A stretch of DNA of 64,000 bases from Brachybacterium ginsengisoli (GTDB taxonomy: Bacteria > Actinomycetota > Actinomycetes > Actinomycetales > Dermabacteraceae), in contig NZ_CP023564.1 in NCBI RefSeq assembly GCF_002407065.1, forward strand, positions 2,170,001 to 2,234,000. The letters run 5' to 3'. Below, piece by piece: positions 17,010-24,797 of the stretch (positions are counted from its first letter, which is position 1; each line of letters starts with the position of its first letter). Below the pieces are notes generated by a model. It was not told where the DNA came from, did no database searches, and saw only the letters and a list, made by a program, of their open reading frames with translations. A program made the translations under genes and the position numbers.

Positions 17010-17042
17010 CCTCGATCACACACCACTCCTCCAGGAGCACCG

Positions 17043-17363
17043 ATGTCCCCGCATGCCCTCGTCACATCACCTGACGACCTCGTATCCCCCACCACGTCCA
17101 CCGACCCGACCACGGAGAGAGCGACCGCAGTCATGACCACCCTCACCGCCCCCACTCCCCTCACCAGCATCGACTCCGAGGTGGACCGTCTCGACCGGCT
17201 CACCGACGAGATCGCCGTCGACACGCTGCTCACGAGCATCCTCACGCGCCGTCGCGCGCTGCGGCGGGCTCGCCGGCAGCTCGCGGCTGAGCAGGCGCGC
17301 CAGGAGTACGAGAGGTTCCTGGAGCGCACTCTGCTCGGCGCCGGCGTCTCGCACCTTCGATGA
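17043..17363 (+). CDS. small protein of unknown function
   Basis: A 106-residue protein I cannot assign. The first 45 residues are rich in Thr, Pro and Ser (probably disordered). From about residue 48 the sequence becomes helical, with a heptad-like acidic/basic alternation (VDRLDRLTDEIAVDTLL), then an Arg-rich stretch ([16 protein letters not shown]), ending GAGVSHLR. There is no signal peptide or membrane segment. An AGGAGC ribosome site stands five bases before the ATG, and a 14-base perfect hairpin terminator follows, which argues that it is a real single-gene unit. An internal ATG at 17133 lacks a ribosome site. The basic helix could bind nucleic acid, but that is a guess. Confidence 0.6.
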   Translation: MSPHALVTSPDDLVSPTTSTDPTTERATAVMTTLTAPTPLTSIDSEVDRLDRLTDEIAVDTLLTSILTRRRALRRARRQLAAEQARQEYERFLERTLLGAGVSHLR

Positions 17364-17403
17364 GCCCGGAGGCCTCTGCGCAGCAGGGGCACATCATGAA
17401 CCG

Positions 17404-17434
17404 CGGCCCGTCCGGATCTGATCCGGACGGGCCG
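17404..17434. terminator. bidirectional terminator, 14-base perfect stem
   Basis: CGGCCCGTCCGGAT and ATCCGGACGGGCCG flank a CTG loop, between the convergent 106-residue gene and the metallophosphoesterase gene. Confidence 0.8.
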
Positions 17435-17513
17435 TGCTCTCGTTCGCAGCGGTCCAGGTCCAGTGGACGGGGTCCCGAGGCAGGCGTCCGACGAGCGGGC
17501 TCGCCCAGCAGGC

Positions 17514-18413
17514 TCAGCCCGCCCGGCGCAGATCGATCAGCACGAGCTCACGGGGATCGTTCACCCGCACCCCGGCGATGCTGTTGCCGAGCCCACGGCT
17601 GATCACCATCGTGGTGCCCTCGCGCTCATGGACTCCCTCGCTGAGCTCAGGCAGCCAGCCCTGGTGCGGCGCATACAGGCCGCCGATGCCCGGCACGCGC
17701 ACCTGGCCGCCGTGGGCGTGCCCGGACAGGACCAGATCGATCCCGTGACCCGAATAGGAGTCGAACAGCTCGGGCCGATGGGCGAGCAGGATCGTGGTGA
17801 CGGACTCCTCCGGGACGAGCGGGGCGAGCAGCGAGGCGGGGTCCCGCTCCGGCTGATCGGCGATGGCACGCACGCGGGGATCGTCGAGCCCGATGAGCGT
17901 GACGTCCACGCCGGCCACCTGCAACGTCGTCGACTCGTCCCGCAGCACCACCACTCCCCGCTCCTCGAGGCCGGCCAGCAGCTCGTCGAGGAGCGGTGAA
18001 TCGGCATCGTGGTTGCCGAGCACCATGTACGTCGGGGCGATCGCCTGCAGGCGACCGGTCATCTCGAGCGCGGCCGTGAGATCGGCGGTACGGTAGTCGA
18101 CCAGGTCTCCGGTGATCGCCACCAGGTCGGGCCGTGCGGACTCCACGGCGGAGACCACCCGGTCCTGGAAGGTGCCGAAGTCCGCGGCGTGCAGGTCGGA
18201 GACCTGGGCGATCCGGAGCCCGTCGGCAGCCGGAGGCAGGGAGGCGATGGGGACGTCGGCGGCGGTGACGTCCAGCCGGCGGTTGTCCCACAGCAGCCAG
18301 CCGGCACCGAGCAGCAGCACCAGGACGGCCACGAGGGCGGCCCGTGCCAGCCGGGTGGGGAGGGGACGCCGCCCTCCCGAGCGCCGGGCGGCGACGGACA
18401 GCGGCGCGGTCAC
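17514..18413 (-). CDS. calcineurin-like metallophosphoesterase, membrane-anchored
   Basis: A 299-residue YkuE-like phosphoesterase with one N-terminal transmembrane helix ([20 protein letters not shown], about residues 22-42), so the catalytic domain probably faces outside. All metal-site motifs are present: [11 protein letters not shown] (DxH), GDLVD, GNHD, the histidine in LLAHRPE, and SGHAHGGQ. The TYMVLGNHD segment and the C-terminal ISRGLGNS block are typical. The substrate is unknown; some relatives act on UDP-sugar or phospholipid head groups. The start is a GTG overlapping the hisF stop (GTGA), so it is the last gene of the coupled parE-hisF operon. Confidence 0.9.
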   Translation of the reverse strand: MTAPLSVAARRSGGRRPLPTRLARAALVAVLVLLLGAGWLLWDNRRLDVTAADVPIASLPPAADGLRIAQVSDLHAADFGTFQDRVVSAVESARPDLVAITGDLVDYRTADLTAALEMTGRLQAIAPTYMVLGNHDADSPLLDELLAGLEERGVVVLRDESTTLQVAGVDVTLIGLDDPRVRAIADQPERDPASLLAPLVPEESVTTILLAHRPELFDSYSGHGIDLVLSGHAHGGQVRVPGIGGLYAPHQGWLPELSEGVHEREGTTMVISRGLGNSIAGVRVNDPRELVLIDLRRAG

Positions 18414-19195
18414 CGCACGGGGAGGCCGTCGGCGGCCATCGCCCCCTTCGCCTCGGCGATCGTCATCTGCTGGAAGTGGAAGACGCTCGCGGCGAGCACC
18501 GCATCGGCGCCCGCATGGACCGCCGGGGCGAAGTGCTCGGGCGTGCCCGCTCCGCCGGAGGCGATCAGCGGCAGGGTCGTCGCCTCACGGGCCAGACCGA
18601 TCAGCTCGAGGTCGAAGCCCGCCTCGGTGCCGTCCGCGTCCATCGAGTTCAGCAGGATCTCCCCCGCACCCCGCTCGGTCACCTCGCGGATCCACGCGAT
18701 CGCGTCGATTCCGGTGCCGCGGCGGCCGCCGTGAGTGGTGACCTCGAAGCCCGAGCCGCTGCGGGCCGTGCCCTCGGGCGTCTCGTCGGAGACGCGGCGG
18801 GCGTCGATCGACAGCACCAGCACCTGGTTGCCGAAACGCCGGGAGATCTCCGAGATCACCTCGGGGCGGGCGATCGCGGCGGTGTTGACCCCGCACTTGT
18901 CGGCGCCCGCGCGCAGCAGCTGGTCGACGTCGTCGACCGAGCGCACGCCGCCGCCGACGGTGAGCGGGATGAAAATCTGCTCGGCGGTGCGGCGCACCAC
19001 GTCGATCATCGTGTCCCGGCCGCCCGATGAGGCGGTGACGTCGAGGAAGGTCAGCTCGTCGGCGCCCTCGGCCCCGTAGCGGGCGGCCAGCTCGACCGGA
19101 TCCCCGGCATCGCGGAGGTCCTTGAAGTTCACGCCCTTGACGACGCGCCCCGCATCGACGTCCAGGCAGGGGATCACACGGACGGCGACACTCAT
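18410..19195 (-). CDS. hisF: imidazole glycerol phosphate synthase, cyclase subunit
   Basis: The TIM-barrel cyclase of histidine biosynthesis; with HisH it turns PRFAR into imidazole glycerol phosphate and AICAR. The 261-residue length is normal. Signature segments are [16 protein letters not shown] with the catalytic Asp11-equivalent, [11 protein letters not shown], the second catalytic Asp in [10 protein letters not shown], and the phosphate loop IASGGAGT. No other his gene is in the window. Its ATG overlaps the parE TGA by four bases, and the phosphoesterase start overlaps its own stop, so it is embedded in an operon with a topoisomerase gene and not in a his operon. The catalytic residues are intact, so it should be functional. 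Confidence 0.96.
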   Translation of the reverse strand: MSVAVRVIPCLDVDAGRVVKGVNFKDLRDAGDPVELAARYGAEGADELTFLDVTASSGGRDTMIDVVRRTAEQIFIPLTVGGGVRSVDDVDQLLRAGADKCGVNTAAIARPEVISEISRRFGNQVLVLSIDARRVSDETPEGTARSGSGFEVTTHGGRRGTGIDAIAWIREVTERGAGEILLNSMDADGTEAGFDLELIGLAREATTLPLIASGGAGTPEHFAPAVHAGADAVLAASVFHFQQMTIAEAKGAMAADGLPVR

Positions 19196-21309
19196 GCGTC
19201 GATCCTCTCCAGGTCGAGCTCTTCGGCTCCTTCGATGATGAACTGCTTGCGGGGTGCGACGTCGGAGCCCATCAGGAGCTCGAAGACGGCGCTGGCCGCC
19301 TCGGCATCCTCGATCCGCACCCGGCGGAGCATGCGCTGGCCGGGATCCATGGTGGTGTCCGCCAGCTGGTCGGCGTCCATCTCGCCCAGGCCCTTGTAGC
19401 GCTGGATCGGCTCCTTGTACCGCTTGCCGCGCCGCTCGAGGTTCTTCAGCAGCTTGGTCAGCTCTGCCTCGGAGTAGGTGTAGACCAGCTCGTTCTTCTT
19501 CTTGCCGCCGTGGATGATCTCGACCCGGTGCAGGGGCGGGACCGCCGCGTAGACGCGCCCAGCCTCGACCAGGGGCCGCATGTAGCGGTGGAAGAGGGTC
19601 AGCAGGAGCGTGCGGATGTGGGCGCCGTCGACGTCGGCGTCGGTCATCATGATGATCTTGCCGTAGCGGGCGGCGTCCAGGTCGAAGGTGCGCCCCGAGC
19701 CCGCCCCGATCACCTGGATGATCGCTGCGCACTCGGTGTTCTTGAGCATGTCCGTGACGGACGCCTTCTGGGTGTTGAGGATCTTGCCGCGGATCGGCAG
19801 CAGAGCCTGGTACTCCGAGGAGCGGGCGTTCTTGGCGGTGCCGAGCGCGCTGTCGCCCTCGACGATGAACAGCTCCGAGCGCTCGACGTCATGGGTGCGG
19901 CAGTCCGCGAGCTTGGTCGGCATCGTGGAGGACTCCAGCGCGTTCTTGCGGCGGGAGACCTCCTTGTGCATGCGGGCGGCGATGCGGGCGCGCATCTCCG
20001 AGACCACCTTGTCGATGACCAGGGCCGCCTGCTCCTTCTCGCCCTTCTTCGTGGAGCTGAGGAACTCGGTGAGCCGGTCCTCGACGACCTTGGCGACGAT
20101 CTGACGGATCGCGGGGGTGCCGAGCACCTCCTTGGTCTGGCCCTCGAACTGGGGCTCGTCGATGCGCACGCTGACCACCGCGGTGAGTCCCGCGAGGGTG
20201 TCGTCCTTCTCGATCTTCTCGTTCTTGGCGTTGAACTTGACCCGGCGCGCCTGGTTCTCGACCTGCTTGCGCACGGTCTTGACCATCGCCTGCTCGAAGC
20301 CGGTGACGTGGGTGCCGCCCTTGGGGGTCGCGACGATGTTCACGAATGAGCGCAGGGTCGAGTCGAAGTCCGCGCCCCAGCGCAGCGCGATGTCCACCTC
20401 GCAGGAGCGCTCGACATCGGTCGAGACCATGTGGCCGTTCTTGTCCAGGACCGGGATCGTCTCGGTGTACTCCCCGGTGCCCTGCAGCCGGATCACGTCG
20501 GTGATCCGCTGGTCCTGGGCGAGGTACTCGACGAACTCGCTGATGCCGCCGTCGTACTTGAAGGTGCGGGTGGCCGGCTGGTCCGGGGATGCCTCCGGGC
20601 GCAGGTCGGTGACCGAGATCTGCAGCCCGGGCACCAGGAACGCGGTCTGGCGCGAGCGGCGCGTCAGATCGTCCAGCGAGAAGTGGGAGCCCTTGACGAA
20701 GATCTGCGGATCGGCCCAGTAGCGCACCCGGGTGCCGGTCACGCCGCGCTTCGCCTTGCCGACCACGCGCAACTCGGCGGGGCCGTCGGTCGGGGTGAAG
20801 GGTGAGTCCGGATCCGGACCGTCGGCGTCATCGAAGACCCCCGGGGTGCCGCGCTGGAAGCTCATCGCGTAGACCTTGCTGCCGCGATCGACCTCGACGT
20901 CGAGCCGGCCGGACAGCGCGTTGACGACGCTCGCGCCCACGCCGTGCAGACCGCCGGAGGCCGCATAGGAGCCGCCGCCGAACTTCCCGCCCGCGTGGAG
21001 CTTGGTGTAGACGACCTCGACGCCGGTCAGCCCCGTGCGGGGCTCGACATCCACCGGCACGCCTCGGCCGGTGTCACGGACCTCGACGGAATGGTCGGGG
21101 TGGAGGATGACCTCGATCGACTCGCCGTGCCCGCCGAGCGCCTCGTCCACCGCGTTGTCCAGGATCTCCCACAGGCAGTGCATGAGACCGCGGGAGTCGG
21201 TGGAGCCGATGTACATGCCGGGCCGCTTGCGCACGGCCTCGAGGCCCTCGAGGACCTGGAGGTTGCGGGCATCGTAGGCGGACTTCTTCGCTGCGCTGGT
21301 GGTGGACAC
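19192..21309 (-). CDS. parE: DNA topoisomerase IV / second gyrase, subunit B
   Basis: The ATPase subunit partner of the A subunit at 11925. The 705-residue protein shows the GHKL ATPase motifs [11 protein letters not shown] (catalytic Glu), DTGRGVPV, and [14 protein letters not shown]. The TOPRIM domain follows, with EGDSALG and the metal site [28 protein letters not shown] lies in the C-terminal region. The start is the GTG giving [10 protein letters not shown]; the frame stays open upstream but that sequence is not conserved-looking. A TAGAAT hexamer lies seven bases before the GTG, so the message is probably leaderless. Its stop overlaps the hisF start. Confidence 0.94.
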   Translation of the reverse strand: MSTTSAAKKSAYDARNLQVLEGLEAVRKRPGMYIGSTDSRGLMHCLWEILDNAVDEALGGHGESIEVILHPDHSVEVRDTGRGVPVDVEPRTGLTGVEVVYTKLHAGGKFGGGSYAASGGLHGVGASVVNALSGRLDVEVDRGSKVYAMSFQRGTPGVFDDADGPDPDSPFTPTDGPAELRVVGKAKRGVTGTRVRYWADPQIFVKGSHFSLDDLTRRSRQTAFLVPGLQISVTDLRPEASPDQPATRTFKYDGGISEFVEYLAQDQRITDVIRLQGTGEYTETIPVLDKNGHMVSTDVERSCEVDIALRWGADFDSTLRSFVNIVATPKGGTHVTGFEQAMVKTVRKQVENQARRVKFNAKNEKIEKDDTLAGLTAVVSVRIDEPQFEGQTKEVLGTPAIRQIVAKVVEDRLTEFLSSTKKGEKEQAALVIDKVVSEMRARIAARMHKEVSRRKNALESSTMPTKLADCRTHDVERSELFIVEGDSALGTAKNARSSEYQALLPIRGKILNTQKASVTDMLKNTECAAIIQVIGAGSGRTFDLDAARYGKIIMMTDADVDGAHIRTLLLTLFHRYMRPLVEAGRVYAAVPPLHRVEIIHGGKKKNELVYTYSEAELTKLLKNLERRGKRYKEPIQRYKGLGEMDADQLADTTMDPGQRMLRRVRIEDAEAASAVFELLMGSDVAPRKQFIIEGAEELDLERIDA

Positions 21310-21316
21310 CCCCCGG

Positions 21317-21322
21317 ATTCTA
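21317..21322 (-). promoter_or_regulatory. -10 element of the parE operon, leaderless type
   Basis: TAGAAT on the minus strand, seven bases before the GTG. This would drive parE, hisF and the phosphoesterase. Confidence 0.5.
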
Positions 21323-21506
21323 CGGGTCCGGACCCTCCGAGCCCGGCACCGGCACGTGCCGCCCCGCTCACAGCCCGCGTCCCGCCGCCGCGCGGCCGAC
21401 GGACGCCGGTGCCGGACCGGCTCAGCGCGAGCGGCCCCGCTCACACGACGTTGCGCCGCCAGCGAACCAGGGCTGTGGACACTCCCCCGGCGGCGCCCCG
21501 CGGTGC

Positions 21507-21513
21507 TACAAAT
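21507..21513 (+). promoter_or_regulatory. -10 element of the DUF7455 gene, leaderless type
   Basis: TACAAAT ends six bases before the ATG, giving transcription start at or next to the start codon. No ribosome site is present. Confidence 0.5.
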
Positions 21514-21519
21514 GTCCTC

Positions 21520-21738
21520 ATGAACCTGACTCTCGAAGCTCCCCGGCTCACGGCACACGACCGGTGCGACCGCTGCGGCGCCCAGGCGTACGTCAAGGTG
21601 CTCCTCGAGGCCGGCGGCGAACTGATGTTCTGCGCCCACCACGCTCGCGCCCACCAGGATGCCTTCGAGGGCATCGCGGCCGAGATCATCGACGAGACCG
21701 AGCGTCTCCACCTCAAGCCCGAGCCGGTCGAGGACTGA
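21520..21738 (+). CDS. DUF7455 small zinc-ribbon protein
   Basis: A 72-residue protein with the actinobacterial DUF7455 pattern. A first knuckle CDRCGAQAYVKV (about residues 15-26) and a second CAHHARAHQDAF (about residues 39-50) supply cysteines and histidines for one zinc ion; FEGIAAEIIDE and an acidic tail follow. Homologues lie next to sigA in many actinobacteria, as here. The function is unknown; a transcription-related role is suggested only by the neighbourhood. It is divergent from parE and ends in a strong 14-base hairpin. The start is set by family similarity and by the -10 element at 21507. Confidence 0.88.
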   Translation: MNLTLEAPRLTAHDRCDRCGAQAYVKVLLEAGGELMFCAHHARAHQDAFEGIAAEIIDETERLHLKPEPVED

Positions 21739-21787
21739 TCCGACCCGTCGGCGCGACCTGACCCGCGCCGTCCAGCTCACTCCGTCC

Positions 21788-21822
21788 CGAAGGGCGCCCA
21801 CGATCTCGGTGGGCGCCCTTCG
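21788..21822 (+). terminator. hairpin terminator of the DUF7455 gene
   Basis: CGAAGGGCGCCCAC pairs perfectly with GTGGGCGCCCTTCG over a seven-base loop. Confidence 0.8.
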
Positions 21823-21891
21823 TCGTGCGCGGCGATGGCGCGGGCGGGGCAGGGTTGAAAGGCGTGGCCGGCGACGGCTGAAGCAGCTGGC

Positions 21892-21930
21892 GCAGGGCCG
21901 ACCGGCAGGGCCGACCGGCAGGGCCGACCG
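21892..21930. repeat. three perfect 13-base tandem repeats
   Basis: GCAGGGCCGACCG is repeated three times head to tail, then GCC, in non-coding DNA between the DUF7455 terminator and the GNAT stop. This is a simple variable-number repeat candidate. Confidence 0.9.
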
Positions 21931-22064
21931 GCCATGGTCGGCTGCGGGCGCCTGGGCTGGGACTGCGGCAGCATCGGCATGCTCCTCGCCACAGCGCCAG
22001 CAGTCGACCGGTGAGAGACCTCCGAGCGGCCGCGATTCGACGTGCCGCCCCCACGGTCAGGGGT

Positions 22065-22601
22065 TCAGCCGTTCACCAGAGCCGACGCGTCGATCGCGTA
22101 CTCCACCCAGTACGAGCCGTTGCTCTCGCGCGGGTCCCGTGCACCGGTGGCCACGAAGCCGAGGCGCTCGTAGAGCCGTCGGGCCGAATCGTTGCCCGCG
22201 TCGACGTCGAGGCGCAGATCGGGGCGCCCGAGGTCCAACGAGAGCCGCGCGGCGGCGACGAGCAGTGGCCGCGAGATCCCCGTCCCCCGGACCTCGGGTC
22301 GCACCCACAGGGAGACGATGTGCGCACGGTCCTCGGGGATCTGATGCTCCGGCGTGTAGCCGGCGGGGAGCAGGGCGATCCCGCCGAGCACCTCGGTGCC
22401 GCGCCGGGCCTGCAGATGGATGCGCGGGCCGGCGATCTCCTCGCGCCACTGCTCGGCGGCGCGGGCACGAGCCTCTGCCGGGTCCGCCCAGAACGCCTCC
22501 GGGTCGGCGGCGAGCATGTCCAGGCGCAGGTCGCGGTGCGCCGCCCAGTCCCGAGGCTCGACCCGGTGGATGAGCAGTTCCACACCCTCGGTCGTCATCA
22601 T
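22065..22601 (-). CDS. GNAT family N-acetyltransferase
   Basis: A 178-residue single-domain acetyltransferase, substrate unknown. Visible are the N-terminal RVEPRDWAAHRDLRLDML strand-helix, the central beta strand IVSLWVRPEVRGTGISRPLL containing the acetyl-CoA loop (R-G-T-G-I), and the C-terminal LDVDAGNDSARRLYERLGFVATG typical of the family. The frame is open 39 codons further upstream, but those codons overlap the sigma-factor terminator. The pair of ATGs at 22599-22601 and 22596-22598 follows GGAG and AGGA motifs, so the start is placed there. It lies downstream of the sigma gene on the same strand, behind its terminator. Confidence 0.88.
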   Translation of the reverse strand: MMTTEGVELLIHRVEPRDWAAHRDLRLDMLAADPEAFWADPAEARARAAEQWREEIAGPRIHLQARRGTEVLGGIALLPAGYTPEHQIPEDRAHIVSLWVRPEVRGTGISRPLLVAAARLSLDLGRPDLRLDVDAGNDSARRLYERLGFVATGARDPRESNGSYWVEYAIDASALVNG

Positions 22602-22676
22602 GTCCTGCCTGCTCCCCTGGAGGCCCCTGTCGTGCCAGTCGCCCGCCGGCCCGACGAGCACGGTCCCGGACGGACC

Positions 22677-22708
22677 GCGGGCCCGGACTCCGTGGAGTCC
22701 GGGCCCGC
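22677..22708 (-). terminator. hairpin terminator of the sigma factor gene
   Basis: GCGGGCCCGGACTC and GAGTCCGGGCCCGC form a 14-base perfect stem with a CGTG loop, 34 bases past the sigma stop. Confidence 0.8.
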
Positions 22709-22742
22709 AGACCATCATCGTCGTGCGATGAGGGTCATGACC

Positions 22743-24065
22743 TCAGTCGAGGTAGTCGCGCAGCACCTGCGAACGCGAGGGGTGACGCAGCTTCGACATG
22801 GTCTTGGACTCGATCTGGCGGATCCGCTCGCGGGTCACGCCGTAGACCTTGCCGATCTCGTCGAGGGTCTTGGGCTGGCCGTCCTCGAGGCCGAAGCGCA
22901 TCGAGACCACACCTGCCTCGCGCTCGGAGAGGGTGTCCAGCACCGAGTGCAGCTGCTCCTGCAGCAGGGTGAAGCTGACCGCGTCTGCGGGGACGACGGC
23001 CTCGGAGTCCTCGATGAGGTCGCCGAACTCGCTGTCGCCATCCTCGCCCAGCGGGGTGTGCAGGGAGATCGGCTCGCGGCCGTACTTCTGAACCTCGACG
23101 ACCTTCTCGGGCGTCATGTCCAGCTCCTTGGCCAGCTCCTCCGGAGTGGGCTCACGGCCCAGGTCCTGGAGCATCTGCCGCTGGACGCGGGCGAGCTTGT
23201 TGATGACCTCGACCATGTGCACCGGGATACGGATGGTGCGGGCCTGGTCCGCCATGGCGCGGGTGATGGCCTGGCGGATCCACCAGGTGGCGTAGGTGGA
23301 GAATTTGTAGCCCTTGGCGTAGTCGAACTTCTCGACCGCGCGGATCAGGCCCAGGTTGCCCTCCTGGATGAGGTCCAGGAACAGCATGCCGCGGCCGGTG
23401 TAGCGCTTGGCCAGGGAGACCACGAGGCGCAGGTTGGCCTCGAGCAGGTGGTCCTTGGCGGCGCGGCCGTCGTCGGCGATCATGGTCAGCTCGCGACCGG
23501 CCTTGGTGAGGCGGTCGTTCTTGTCGCGGAGTGTCTCGTCGCCCTTGAGCTTCTGCTCGGCGTAGAGACCGGCCTCGATGCGCTCGGCGAGCTCGACCTC
23601 CTGCGCGGCGTTCAGCAGCGCGACCTTGCCGATCTGCTTGAGGTAGTCCTTGACCGGGTCGGCCGTGGCGCCGGCGGTGACGACCTGCTGCGCAGGGGCG
23701 TCGTCGACGGAGGCGTTGTAGACGAACCCGCCGGAGGCCTCGACCTTCGCATCGGTCGTGGAGTCGCGCTTCTTGGCGTCGTTCTCCTCGGTCTCTTCCT
23801 CCGCCTCGGGCTCGACCTCGGGCTCGGCGGCCTTGGCCGCGGCCTTCTTGGCAGCGGTCTTGCGGGGAGCGGCCTTGGCGGCGGGGGCCTTCTTGGCCGC
23901 TGCCTTCTTGGCGGGAGCCTTCTTGGCTGCGGTCGTCACGGTCCCCGAGGCGTCGGCGGAGTCGGTCTCGACGGCCTCGGCCTCGATGCTCTCCGTCGCC
24001 GTCGAGGCCGACGGGGTCGAGCTCTTCGCCGTGGGCGAGGTCTCAGCAGTACTGGAGGAGGTCAC
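22743..24065 (-). CDS. sigA: principal RNA polymerase sigma factor (sigma-70 group 1)
   Basis: The housekeeping sigma factor (SigA/HrdB). The N-terminal 120 residues are Ala/Lys/Glu-rich, including an [18 protein letters not shown] basic stretch typical of actinobacteria. Region 1.2 is [16 protein letters not shown]. Region 2 holds [16 protein letters not shown], the core-binding [14 protein letters not shown] and the -10 reader [15 protein letters not shown]. Region 3 follows, and region 4 ends with the helix-turn-helix [15 protein letters not shown] and [10 protein letters not shown]. The GTG start (440 residues) is chosen because AAGGA stands six bases upstream; an ATG 29 codons earlier has no ribosome site. 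The leader is about 150 bases, with a possible stress promoter at 24221-24251. Confidence 0.95.
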   Translation of the reverse strand: MTSSSTAETSPTAKSSTPSASTATESIEAEAVETDSADASGTVTTAAKKAPAKKAAAKKAPAAKAAPRKTAAKKAAAKAAEPEVEPEAEEETEENDAKKRDSTTDAKVEASGGFVYNASVDDAPAQQVVTAGATADPVKDYLKQIGKVALLNAAQEVELAERIEAGLYAEQKLKGDETLRDKNDRLTKAGRELTMIADDGRAAKDHLLEANLRLVVSLAKRYTGRGMLFLDLIQEGNLGLIRAVEKFDYAKGYKFSTYATWWIRQAITRAMADQARTIRIPVHMVEVINKLARVQRQMLQDLGREPTPEELAKELDMTPEKVVEVQKYGREPISLHTPLGEDGDSEFGDLIEDSEAVVPADAVSFTLLQEQLHSVLDTLSEREAGVVSMRFGLEDGQPKTLDEIGKVYGVTRERIRQIESKTMSKLRHPSRSQVLRDYLD

Positions 24066-24220
24066 AGAGTTCCTTCTTCCGGCGGCGGCCCGGTGAGGGC
24101 GGTCCGCCACACTCGGGCGATCGGTCTTCTCGGCGCGGCTCACGGTCTGCATCGCGCGGCGTGAGACCGGTGTGTACCGGAATCACGGCGCACGAACGCA
24201 CGGTGCCGTCAAGCCTGTCG

Positions 24221-24251
24221 AGTATAACGCCCGTGGCGGGCCTTTATTCCC
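24221..24251 (-). promoter_or_regulatory. sigma-R/SigH-like promoter, with overlapping -10, before sigA
   Basis: On the minus strand GGGAATA is followed by CGTT (17 bases between GGGAAT and GTT), matching the thiol-oxidative-stress ECF consensus of actinobacteria (GGGAAT, 16-19 bases, GTT). The GTT runs into TATACT, a good housekeeping -10. A small ACCGGT/ACCGG hairpin lies downstream in the leader at about 24167-24180. Confidence 0.5.
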
Positions 24252-24293
24252 ACCCGTCCAGCAGTCCGTCCGACTGCCCGTCCGGGAGCCGGT

Positions 24294-24719
24294 TCAGGAG
24301 CGTCCTGCGGGAGGATTCGTCGGGACCAGAGGATCGTCCTTGACGGCGAGCACGGGGCAGGGAGCGCCGAGCACCACGCGGCGCGCGGAGGCGCCGAGGT
24401 TCATCTTGCCGATGGGCGGCTTGCGGCGCAGCCCGATCACCACCAGGCTCGCGTCCACCTCCTCGACGAGGGAGAGCAGGAACTCGCCGATGTCGCGCTC
24501 GGGGCTGCTGTGGACGGTCACGTCCCCGCAGAGAATTCCGAGCTCCTCGAGCTCCGCCCGCACGGCGGCCTCAGAGGCGGCGGTGACCCCCTGCTCCGCA
24601 TCGTGGTACTGGTGGGAGGCGATGGCCAGCCCCTCCTGGGTGCGTGCCGCGTAGCGGAGGGCCGCACGCAGCGCGGCCCGTCCCTGTCCGGACGGGGAGT
24701 ACCCCACGACGATGGTCAT
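24294..24719 (-). CDS. universal stress protein (UspA family)
   Basis: A 141-residue single UspA domain. It begins MTIVVGYSPSGQGRAALRAAL, with the first strand and nucleotide-binding aspartate position occupied by Tyr-Ser. The segment LVVIGLRRKPPIGKMNLGASARRVVLGAPCPVLAVKD corresponds to the ATP-binding G-2x-G-9x-G-S/T signature, but is divergent (GLRRKPPIGKMNLGASAR). ATP binding is therefore uncertain. Start: GAGGAG seven to eight bases before this ATG; a GTG five codons earlier overlaps that ribosome site and is rejected. It lies between metX and sigA on the same strand. Role inferred only from the family. Confidence 0.87.
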   Translation of the reverse strand: MTIVVGYSPSGQGRAALRAALRYAARTQEGLAIASHQYHDAEQGVTAASEAAVRAELEELGILCGDVTVHSSPERDIGEFLLSLVEEVDASLVVIGLRRKPPIGKMNLGASARRVVLGAPCPVLAVKDDPLVPTNPPAGRS

Positions 24720-24797
24720 GCGACGTCTCCTCACTGTACGACCGGGTTCCGGTCTCCTCGACGCCGACGGCGGCGTGCGGTGCTCTGCGCGGTCAGC

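Larger units (their letters stand above)
16469..17042. other. 574-base non-coding stretch with terminator and structured leader
   Basis: No open frame here looks like a real protein on either strand. The first 95 bases hold the mutarotase terminator. At 16668-16690 there is an AT-rich patch (GGATTAAATCAGTTGTTC), the only one in the region and a plausible promoter area. From about 16877 to 17009 several short perfect hairpins follow one another up to the start of the 106-residue gene at 17043. Confidence 0.6.
21739..22064. other. 326-base intergenic stretch
   Basis: Holds the terminator at 21788-21822 and a triple 13-base tandem repeat at 21892-21930. I see no coding signal in the remainder on either strand. 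Confidence 0.6.

Noticed and set aside
16678..17040. 120-codon minus-strand frame opposite the structured leader
   Set aside because: Cys/Arg/Gly-rich composition, no ribosome site, and it runs through several perfect hairpins.
21310..21801. N-terminal extension of parE by 164 codons
   Set aside because: It overlaps the divergent DUF7455 gene and its promoter, and has no topoisomerase homology; the GTG at 21309 with TAGAAT upstream is a better start.
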